DNA of 64,000 bases, taken from positions 62,001-126,000 of the forward strand of contig CAMTVQ010000004.1 of assembly GCA_947085255.1 (NCBI GenBank). The letters are read 5' to 3'. This document shows positions 1 through 6,855 of this stretch, one piece after another. Numbering within the stretch: position 1 is the stretch's first letter; the number at the start of each line of letters is the position of its first letter. The DNA is from CAMTVQ01 sp947085255 (GTDB taxonomy: Bacteria; Bacteroidota; Bacteroidia; Sphingobacteriales; Sphingobacteriaceae). A program made the position numbers and the translations under genes. The notes beneath the pieces are model-generated. The model saw only the letters and a list, made by a program, of their open reading frames with translations. It made no database searches and was not told where the DNA came from.

Positions 1-1
1 T

Positions 2-124
2 GAGTTGAGTATAGGCTGTAAACTGAGCCAAATCGGTAGAGTATGCCGTAAAGGTATGGTGCGAAAAGCGTTTTTCGAATTGGATATATCGCTGGAAAAC
101 TTCTATATACATCAAAAAAAATAG
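2..124 (+). CDS. C-terminal tail of an unrecognised protein (5' end outside window)
   Basis: An open frame runs in from the left edge and ends at TAG 122-124, about 40 codons, finishing in FFELDISLENFYIHQKK. The stop lies directly at the base of a strong terminator hairpin, as expected for a real gene end, and the frame points towards rpsU, which is transcribed the opposite way. I recognise no family from this short tail: it has two cysteines and basic residues but no transmembrane segment. It could be chance open sequence, but the fit between stop codon and hairpin favours a genuine gene. Confidence 0.4.
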   Translation, partial: ELSIGCKLSQIGRVCRKGMVRKAFFELDISLENFYIHQKK

Positions 125-159
125 TTGTACCTAATTTAAGTTAAGGTACAACTATTTTT
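117..159. terminator. Bidirectional intrinsic terminator between the unknown gene and rpsU
   Basis: A perfect 11-bp inverted repeat (121-131 with 145-155) encloses a 13-nt loop. It is flanked by an A-run on the left and a T-run (155-159) on the right, so it can end transcription from both strands. It serves the rightward gene ending at 124 and leftward rpsU ending at 181. Confidence 0.85.
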
Positions 160-180
160 AAGAGAAACAACTACGAAATT

Positions 181-372
181 TTATAATTCGTCAATATTTA
201 GTTGTTGCTTATAAACTGCATGTTTTATCACATTACGACGAGCTACTGAGCGCTTTTCGTAAGCCTGACGGCTACGTAATTCGCGTAGAACACCTGTTTT
301 TTCGAACTTCTTTTTAAAACGTTTTAGTGCTTTATCTAACGACTCGTTTTCTTTAATGTTGATTATGATCAT
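181..372 (-). CDS. rpsU: 30S ribosomal protein S21
   Basis: A 63-residue basic protein with the S21 pattern: an N-terminal beta segment (MIIINIKENESLDKALKRF) followed by a long Lys/Arg-rich helix with the RSRQAYEKRSVARR stretch. S21 binds the 30S platform near the anti-Shine-Dalgarno end of 16S rRNA and affects initiation; in Bacteroidota it helps sequester the anti-SD, which fits the weak Shine-Dalgarno sites seen across this window. Length is normal. It is a single-gene unit with a consensus -7 box about 40 nt upstream and a bidirectional terminator downstream. Confidence 0.95.
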   Translation of the reverse strand: MIIINIKENESLDKALKRFKKKFEKTGVLRELRSRQAYEKRSVARRNVIKHAVYKQQLNIDEL

Positions 373-410
373 GTTTAAATACCTTCTTTCTTTTAAAATT
401 TGGGGGATTG

Positions 411-418
411 CAAAAGTA
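411..418 (-). promoter_or_regulatory. -7 promoter box for rpsU
   Basis: On the minus strand this reads TACTTTTG, an exact match to the Bacteroidota -7 consensus TAnnTTTG. It lies about 38 nt before the rpsU start. The 18-20 nt beginning at this box closely resemble those at the rpsT promoter (17513-17534). Confidence 0.6.
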
Positions 419-446
419 ATTAAAAATTAGCAATTCCAAAAAATGT

Positions 447-1622
447 TTACGCTTTTAATATTTCTCTTGAAATAACTAGTTTTTGGATTTCGGAAGTTCC
501 CTCGCCAATGGTGCACAATTTAGCATCACGATAGAATTTTTCTACTGGAAAATCTTTGGTATAGCCATATCCACCAAATATTTGCACCCCTTCGGTAGCG
601 CATCTTACAGCTACTTCTGAAGCGTAATATTTTGCCATTGCCGATTCTTTGGTCATTTTCAAGCCCTTCATCTTCATATCAGCAGCTTGGTAGGTAAGCA
701 ATTCTGATGCTTCAATTTCTGTAGCCATATCTGCCAATTTAAAGCTTATTGCCTGAAAGTTTGCTATTGGCTGACCAAATTGCTCGCGTTCCTTGGCATA
801 TTTTAAAGAAGCATCAAAAGCTCCTTTTGCAATACCTATAGAAAGTGCAGCAATAGAAATACGTCCACCGTCTAACACTTTCATGGCTTGTTTAAAGCCA
901 TCTCCAACTTTACCCAGTACATTATCTTTGTGTATGCGGCAGTCTTGAAAAATCATTTCTGCTGTTTCGGAGCAGCGCATACCTAATTTATTTTCTTTTT
1001 TACCACCAGTAAAACCCGGAGTGCCGCGTTCTACCACAAATGCAGTAATACCGTTGCTATCTAATAAATCACCGGTACGTGCCAAAACAACAGCAATATC
1101 ACCTGATATACCATGTGTTATCCAGTTTTTAGCACCATTTAGTACCCAGTAATCGCCATCTTGTTTGGCTACACATTGCATACGCATAGCATCTGATCCT
1201 GTATTCGCTTCTGTTAGCCCCCACGCACCTATCCACTCTGCAGTTGCTAATTTAGGTAACCAACGCTTTTTTTGTTCTTCATTACCAAAGGCCAAAATAT
1301 GACCTGTACATAATGAGTTGTGTGCTGCTACGGATAATCCTAATGAACCACAAATACGCGCTACTTCTACAATAGTGGTAATGTATTCAAAATATCCAAA
1401 GCCGGAACCGCCGTATTCAGTAGGCACCAACACTCCCATTAAACCTAAATCGCCTAATTTCTTTAGCGTTTCGCGTGGAAATGTTTGTGCTTCGTCCCAT
1501 TCCATTACATACGGACGGATATGTTTTTCACCAAAATCGCGCACCATTTGTGCAATCATTTCTTGATTTTCGGTACCACCAAAGTTGATGTTTAATGCTT
1601 CGTCGAGTTGTGCGGCTTGCAT
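447..1622 (-). CDS. Acyl-CoA dehydrogenase
   Basis: A 391-residue flavoprotein of the short/medium-chain acyl-CoA dehydrogenase family, which introduces the alpha-beta double bond into an acyl-CoA and passes electrons to ETF. The N-terminal helical domain carries the FAD/substrate motif WGLTEANTGSDA at about residue 134. The C-terminal domain has the FGGYGYTKDFPVEKFYRDAK stretch and IGEGTSEIQ near residue 376, whose Glu is the expected catalytic base. Length is typical. Close relatives are annotated as butyryl/isovaleryl-type enzymes; the acyl-chain preference cannot be read from sequence. apt lies 21 bp upstream on the same strand, possibly co-transcribed. Confidence 0.92.
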   Translation of the reverse strand: MQAAQLDEALNINFGGTENQEMIAQMVRDFGEKHIRPYVMEWDEAQTFPRETLKKLGDLGLMGVLVPTEYGGSGFGYFEYITTIVEVARICGSLGLSVAAHNSLCTGHILAFGNEEQKKRWLPKLATAEWIGAWGLTEANTGSDAMRMQCVAKQDGDYWVLNGAKNWITHGISGDIAVVLARTGDLLDSNGITAFVVERGTPGFTGGKKENKLGMRCSETAEMIFQDCRIHKDNVLGKVGDGFKQAMKVLDGGRISIAALSIGIAKGAFDASLKYAKEREQFGQPIANFQAISFKLADMATEIEASELLTYQAADMKMKGLKMTKESAMAKYYASEVAVRCATEGVQIFGGYGYTKDFPVEKFYRDAKLCTIGEGTSEIQKLVISREILKA

Positions 1623-1643
1623 AGTTTAATTTAAGTTAATGAG

Positions 1644-2171
1644 TTAATAGCCTGCTAAAGTAAGGATATTTTTCGAAATAGGCGCAATCACCTGCCTTCC
1701 GTTTAGAAAACCAAGCTCTATTACAAAACAAAAACCGTGTACCTGCGCATTTGCTTTTTGCACCAATTGTGCCGCCGCAAAAGCAGTACCACCTGTTGCT
1801 AATACATCATCATGTATCCATATTTTTTGTTGAGGTTCTATTGCATCCACTTGCAGCTCTATTGTTGCTGTGCCATACTCTAAATTATAGGTTTGCTGTA
1901 GCGTTTTACCTGGCAGCTTACCCGCTTTACGAATAGGAATAAACGGCACTTGTAGTGCTTGCGCAATTGCCATTCCAAACAAAAACCCTCTGCTTTCGAT
2001 ACCAACAATAGCATCTACCCCTGTGTTGGTTATATGAGCCGCAAACTCATTAATAATATGCTTGCATACTTCTGCATTTTGCAACAAAGGGTTGATATCT
2101 TTAAAATTGATTCCTTGCTCCGGAAAATCAGGAACATTACGCACTACTGCCTTTATTTGTTGCTCTATCAT
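1644..2171 (-). CDS. apt: Adenine phosphoribosyltransferase
   Basis: A 175-residue type I phosphoribosyltransferase that makes AMP from adenine and PRPP (purine salvage). The PRPP loop is visible as IWIHDDVLATGGTA (about residues 117-130). The N-terminal VPDFPEQGINFKDINPLL and GIESRGFLFG segments are characteristic of Apt rather than Hpt or UPRT. Length is normal. Its start sits 2 bp from the stop of the upstream helix-hairpin-helix gene, so the two are almost certainly one transcript continuing into the acyl-CoA dehydrogenase. Confidence 0.95.
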   Translation of the reverse strand: MIEQQIKAVVRNVPDFPEQGINFKDINPLLQNAEVCKHIINEFAAHITNTGVDAIVGIESRGFLFGMAIAQALQVPFIPIRKAGKLPGKTLQQTYNLEYGTATIELQVDAIEPQQKIWIHDDVLATGGTAFAAAQLVQKANAQVHGFCFVIELGFLNGRQVIAPISKNILTLAGY

Positions 2172-2172
2172 A

Positions 2173-3054
2173 TTAATTGATTACTAAGTAGGGTTTCATT
2201 TTATTAAAGGCAACTTCGTTGATTAAAATTATTTTTGTTAATTCTTCGACAGACGCATAATTACCATGTTGCTTTCGGTAATTGATGATGGCATTACCGA
2301 ATTTGTATCCTATATAGGGTTGCGATTTAAACTCTTCTATTGTTGCTGTATTAATATCTATTTTGGAGATACGGTCTGCATCAATTTTTATAAAATCTTT
2401 AAGTGCTTCAAACCTTGTTGAGTCTATTCCATATACTTCTTGCAATTGCGTCAACGTGTAAAAGCCGCCCAATCTGTTTCTAAATTTAAGTATTCGGGCA
2501 GCAAAAGTAGGACCAATACCTGGAATTTTTACTAATAGCGCAGAATCAGCAGTATTTATTTCTACCAAAACAATCTGTTTATTGACACTTCTAGTAGTTT
2601 CCTTTGGTTCAAATCCTTTTGCAGGAATACGTATATAAGGTGCTAATGTATTGTATTCGGTGGTAGAAATACAATACAGCTTCTTTACATCTTCCTTCTT
2701 AAAAAACTTTCCTCCTTTAGCCTCGTACTTTTTAATAACTGCTATTTGTTTGCGACTAAGTCCTAGTTTTAGCCAATCGGATTCGGGTAATTGATTGGGG
2801 TTGAATGGAAACAAACTAATTTCGGTAAAGTCTTCTGATGTGCTCTCTTTTTGCTTGTTATAGGTATTGGATTTGCGTGTTGCTATTTGAGCTATCATTT
2901 TTTGAAAAGCCACAGTATCTACATTACTTGATCGTGTCCAATAAGGCACTGTGTAATACATGACCTGCAAAAGGATTACCAGCACCATAAGTATAAAAAT
3001 ACCATTGCGTTCGCTACGCGAATAGGCGTTAAATGCGTTGATTATGTTTTTCAT
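2173..3054 (-). CDS. Membrane-anchored helix-hairpin-helix protein (ComEA-like)
   Basis: About 293 residues if translation starts at ATG 3054, which begins MKNIINAFNAYSRSERNGI directly before the hydrophobic helix; an in-frame upstream ATG at 3108 would add 18 residues of poor quality. After one N-terminal transmembrane helix and a linker, the C-terminal two thirds contain helix-hairpin-helix units including VEINTADSALLVKIPGIGPTFA and IDINTATIEEFKSQPYIGYK. These motifs bind DNA backbone in ComEA, the DNA-uptake receptor, but the Bacteroidota versions with repeated units are uncharacterised. Cell-surface DNA binding is an inference. Confidence 0.75.
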   Translation of the reverse strand: MKNIINAFNAYSRSERNGIFILMVLVILLQVMYYTVPYWTRSSNVDTVAFQKMIAQIATRKSNTYNKQKESTSEDFTEISLFPFNPNQLPESDWLKLGLSRKQIAVIKKYEAKGGKFFKKEDVKKLYCISTTEYNTLAPYIRIPAKGFEPKETTRSVNKQIVLVEINTADSALLVKIPGIGPTFAARILKFRNRLGGFYTLTQLQEVYGIDSTRFEALKDFIKIDADRISKIDINTATIEEFKSQPYIGYKFGNAIINYRKQHGNYASVEELTKIILINEVAFNKMKPYLVIN

Positions 3055-3180
3055 GTGAATATTATTTGTTTTTAAGTGGACACATGGAATCTGCACAGTA
3101 ATTTTCATTTCCTTGTTGTGATTTGTGAATCATGCAGGTTTCATAGTAGGGTAAAAATAAAAAAATTAGGTTTAAAGCCG

Positions 3181-3188
3181 TATCTTTC
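3181..3188 (+). promoter_or_regulatory. Probable -7 box for the OlsF-like gene
   Basis: TATCTTTC matches TAnnTTTG at 7 of 8 positions and lies 12 nt before the ATG at 3201. Confidence 0.4.
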
Positions 3189-3200
3189 GCGGGTACAATT

Positions 3201-4988
3201 ATGGGCATCATTACTAAAGAAGAATTTGAGGGAGCTACTCATTTAGACAGGCTACATATGCCTGGATTAACACGCTTATTGATGGAGTTGATGAAAATCA
3301 ACGAAATAAATCGTGTGTACGAACAAACCAAAAACGAGGAAGGAATTGCATTTATTGATGCAGTTTTAGCAACACTTGGCATACAAATAGAATTGGATGA
3401 AGATGAATTGAAAAATATTCCGTTGGAAGGTTCTTTTTTGGCGGTTGCTAATCATCCGTATGGAGGAATAGAAGGTCTTATCTTATTAAAAATACTGTGC
3501 AGTAAACGTCCTGATTTTAAGGTCATGGCTAATTTTTTACTCAAAAAAATACCTAATCTTAGTAACTACTTTATTGCTGTAAACCCGTTTGAAAACGTCA
3601 AAAATAGTTCAAGTATTACTGGTGTAAAACAAACACTCGAAATGATTCAGCAAGGCACTCCTATTGGAATTTTTCCTGCAGGAGAAGTATCTACCTACAA
3701 AACAGACACTAAAAAGATAGTAGATAAACAATGGCATCCTGTGGTGGGCAAAATTATCCAGAAAGCTAAGGTGCCAGTATTACCCATTTATTTTCATGGC
3801 AATAATGGGTTACTCTTTAACTTTTTGAGTCTTATACACCCCACATTACGCACTGCAAAATTGCCATCAGAATTATTCAATAAAAAGGGTAACATCATTA
3901 AAGTACGTATTGGCAAACCTATTACGCAAAAGGAGTTGGTAATGGTAGATACTCCTGACAAAGCATTAAGCTACGTACGTGCAAAAACCTATGCTCTGGG
4001 CTCAGGTATGGAGATTAAGAAATTTTACTTAGGCTCAATTTTTAAAATCAAGCGTAAACCAGAAGATATTGTTGCTCCCAGTGATCCTACTGATTTAGAA
4101 GAAGAAGTAAACAGCATTCGTGCAAACAGACTTGTTGTAAGCGAAAAGGATTACGATGTTTTTGTAGCTCCTGCAGCTGATATTCCGCATGTAATGCATG
4201 AATTAGGGCGATTGCGTGAAATTACTTTTAGAGAAATTGGAGAAGGCACGAATAAGAAAATTGACTTGGACAATTTTGATGTGTACTACCATCATCTTTT
4301 TATTTGGGACAGAGTTGCTAAAAAAATTGTAGGTGCTTATCGTATTGGAAAAGGTAAGCAAATATTTGAGCAGTATGGACGCAAGGGATTTTATATAAAT
4401 AGCCTTTTCACACTAAAAAAAGAGTTTTATCCCATACTTACCAAATCATTAGAACTCGGCAGGTCGTTTATCATAAAAGAGTATCAGCAAAAGCCGCTCC
4501 CTCTATTACTTTTGTGGAAAGGCATCTTGTTGTTTTTGATAAAAAACCCCGATTACAGGTACCTGATTGGCCCAGTAAGTATTAGTAACAATTTTTCGAG
4601 GTTATCTAAAAGCTTAATAATTGAATTTTTTGAGCAAAATTACTTCGACTCAGAATTAGCCAATTTGGTAAAGGCAAAAAAGAAGTTCAAGGTAAAAAAC
4701 TTAGCCGTGGACAATAAAACACTGTTAAGTTCTAATGATTCTATAAAATCATTAGATTCATTGATATCGGATATTGAACTCAATCACAATAAGATTCCTG
4801 TGTTGCTGCGTCAGTATGTACAAATAAACGCACGCTTAATTGGCTTTAATGTTGATCCTAAATTCTCGAATGCCTTAGATGGCTTTATTGTACTAGACTT
4901 AAAAAACTTGCCTGAGGAAACGCTAAAAATGTTGAGCAAAGATATGAAGCAGGAACACTTACACATTGCCAACCAATTAGTTCATTAA
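3201..4988 (+). CDS. olsF: Bifunctional acyltransferase for ornithine/glycine lipids (OlsF-like)
   Basis: A 595-residue two-domain protein. Residues about 60-270 form a PlsC-type O-acyltransferase with ANHPYGGIEG (His85) and IFPAGEVS. Residues about 310-500 look like an OlsB/acyl-homoserine-lactone-synthase-type N-acyltransferase (RLREITFREIGEG, then a WDRVAKKIVGAYRIG strand). This order matches the bifunctional OlsF described in Serratia and Flavobacterium johnsoniae, which N-acylates ornithine with a 3-hydroxyacyl-ACP and then O-acylates it; in Bacteroides the two activities (GlsB, GlsA) are separate genes making glycine lipids. The amino-acid head group here cannot be decided from sequence. 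It stands alone and ends at a strong terminator. Confidence 0.8.
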   Translation: MGIITKEEFEGATHLDRLHMPGLTRLLMELMKINEINRVYEQTKNEEGIAFIDAVLATLGIQIELDEDELKNIPLEGSFLAVANHPYGGIEGLILLKILCSKRPDFKVMANFLLKKIPNLSNYFIAVNPFENVKNSSSITGVKQTLEMIQQGTPIGIFPAGEVSTYKTDTKKIVDKQWHPVVGKIIQKAKVPVLPIYFHGNNGLLFNFLSLIHPTLRTAKLPSELFNKKGNIIKVRIGKPITQKELVMVDTPDKALSYVRAKTYALGSGMEIKKFYLGSIFKIKRKPEDIVAPSDPTDLEEEVNSIRANRLVVSEKDYDVFVAPAADIPHVMHELGRLREITFREIGEGTNKKIDLDNFDVYYHHLFIWDRVAKKIVGAYRIGKGKQIFEQYGRKGFYINSLFTLKKEFYPILTKSLELGRSFIIKEYQQKPLPLLLLWKGILLFLIKNPDYRYLIGPVSISNNFSRLSKSLIIEFFEQNYFDSELANLVKAKKKFKVKNLAVDNKTLLSSNDSIKSLDSLISDIELNHNKIPVLLRQYVQINARLIGFNVDPKFSNALDGFIVLDLKNLPEETLKMLSKDMKQEHLHIANQLVH

Positions 4989-5008
4989 TAAGATACATAT
5001 TATGACAT

Positions 5009-5046
5009 AAAAAAAGCCTGTTTGCATATGCAAACAGGCTTTTTTT
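5009..5046. terminator. Bidirectional terminator between olsF and the T9SS protein
   Basis: A perfect palindrome centred at 5027/5028 with GCCTGTTTGC arms, preceded by seven A and followed by seven T. It terminates the rightward gene ending at 4988 and the leftward gene ending at 5066. Confidence 0.92.
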
Positions 5047-5065
5047 ATTTACTATTAATTATAAA

Positions 5066-6730
5066 TTATCTTACTACTTCAACTAAGCGAGCGTAGAAAC
5101 CATCTTGTCCAACAAAACGGATCACATAGTTACCAGCAGTTAAATCTGTAGCGTTAAATGCTACTGTGTTATTACCAGCATTGAATGATTGGCTAGCAAC
5201 TTCTTTTACCACACGACCGTTCATATCATATACATTGATTGAATAGTTACCTGCTTTTTCGATAGCGAAATCAACTGTTGTAATAGCGGTAGCAGGGTTT
5301 GGATAGATGTTGATAGATTGTAATAAATTTAAGTTATTACGACCACGAATAGAAGTAGTACCATCAATACCATAAATAGCCCAACCTTTGCTCCAATCAG
5401 TAATAGCATCTGGAGATAATGCACCTACAAATGTAGTTGGAGTGAAAAAGGTATTAGTGAAATCAGCACCTGTAAAATCACCTACTTTAATAGCTGGAGA
5501 ACCAACAGCAGGACGTAAATCTGGTGTAAGAATGTTTGTGTTCGTTAATTTAATATCAGCAGCTGCTGCAAATGTTTGGCAACCTTGACCTTCTGCTTTT
5601 ATTTTCATTTCAGCCTCACCACGTGCAATTACCTTAGCATTTGAATCTTTTACAGATGGAACTGGAGGATTAGAAGCAAAATTGTATGCCGCTGCAGAAT
5701 CTAAACGGTAAGGACGAGTTCTAGCGTGTACCAAGTTGTTTTTAAATTCAACTGAATCATTTGCTTTGTACTCATTTATAGTATTTTTTGATTCGATTGA
5801 GAAACCACCATCTGGGTGACCCATCAAAATAGAGTTACGTAATGCAAAAAACACTGATCTTCTCCAACGATTGCTAAGATTATGATTAGCAACTTCGCCA
5901 GATGCTACGTTTGGACCAACAAATGTAAAGTTAGACAATACTGGACGAGTATGTGGATTAGCAGAAGTACCTGTTCCATCGTTATCAGCTTCTAAACCGT
6001 TACCAGCATCACCACTATCAACGAATGAAGGATCACGTAATGAAAAAGCGTACTGAATTTTACCACGGTATCCGAAATCGAAATCGAAATCATCATCTGC
6101 AGTACCGTAAGCAATTAAATACTTACAATTTACTGTACCACCAAAAAATTCAAATGCATCATCATTAGCATAAATCGTTTCTACATACTCAATAGTAGTA
6201 CCAGAACCAACAGCACCTAATGTTAAAGCATTAATCTCAGAACCTGGAGAAGCAGCAATACCTGCAAATTCGATACGTACATAACGAATTACACCTGAAT
6301 TGTCTGCATCATTTGTGCCACCATACGGGCGACCAACACCACCTTCGATAGTTGGTTCAGTAGTACGGTTAGTTGTAGCAGCACCTAATACAATAATACC
6401 ACCCCAATCACCTGGCTGGCGCTCGCCAGCTTTACGTCCAGATGTAAATACAATAGGCTTAGCCAATGTACCATCTGCCATAATTTTAGAACCACGTTCA
6501 ATAATTAATGCTCCTTTTTCTGAAATGTCACTTTGTACCAAGGTACCTGGCTCTACAGTAAGCGTAGCTCCTGCTGTAACATATACGTATCCTTTTAATA
6601 CCCACACCTTATCGGCTGTAAGTGTTTTGTTTGCTGAAATATTACCTTGTAATACTTCTGTAGTTTGCGCTGAGGCAAAAGAGATTGCCAATCCAATAAA
6701 GCAGGCAATTGAAAGTGTAAATTTTTTCAT
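5066..6730 (-). CDS. Secreted T9SS-sorted protein, probable beta-helix, partner of the TonB receptor
   Basis: 554 residues. Signal peptide of about 21 residues ending SFASAQ. The body has glycine- and asparagine-rich strands with PGTLVQSD, KPIVFTSG and GDWGGIIVLG, a pattern seen in a widespread but uncharacterised Bacteroidota family and suggestive of a parallel beta-helix. From about residue 475 comes a Por secretion C-terminal domain (SINIYPNPA, YDMNGRVVKEV, LTAGNYVIRFVG), predicting export through the outer membrane by T9SS and attachment to A-LPS. It follows the TonB receptor gene by 125 bp on the same strand, suggesting a joint function, perhaps capture of a ligand for uptake. Substrate unknown. 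Confidence 0.75.
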   Translation of the reverse strand: MKKFTLSIACFIGLAISFASAQTTEVLQGNISANKTLTADKVWVLKGYVYVTAGATLTVEPGTLVQSDISEKGALIIERGSKIMADGTLAKPIVFTSGRKAGERQPGDWGGIIVLGAATTNRTTEPTIEGGVGRPYGGTNDADNSGVIRYVRIEFAGIAASPGSEINALTLGAVGSGTTIEYVETIYANDDAFEFFGGTVNCKYLIAYGTADDDFDFDFGYRGKIQYAFSLRDPSFVDSGDAGNGLEADNDGTGTSANPHTRPVLSNFTFVGPNVASGEVANHNLSNRWRRSVFFALRNSILMGHPDGGFSIESKNTINEYKANDSVEFKNNLVHARTRPYRLDSAAAYNFASNPPVPSVKDSNAKVIARGEAEMKIKAEGQGCQTFAAAADIKLTNTNILTPDLRPAVGSPAIKVGDFTGADFTNTFFTPTTFVGALSPDAITDWSKGWAIYGIDGTTSIRGRNNLNLLQSINIYPNPATAITTVDFAIEKAGNYSINVYDMNGRVVKEVASQSFNAGNNTVAFNATDLTAGNYVIRFVGQDGFYARLVEVVR

Positions 6731-6855
6731 GTTATCTTATTTTTTACAAAAGTAACGTCGCTATTTAATGATGATATTACCCGTATATTAACTTTATGTT
6801 AATCGTTAATATATTCTTAACAAAACCTTCTTTATAGATCTCTTTAAATTACCTC

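Noticed and set aside
6300..6755. Open frame of 151 codons on the plus strand
   Set aside because: It lies fully antisense to the T9SS beta-helix-like gene, has no family-like sequence and reflects the codon bias of the true gene.
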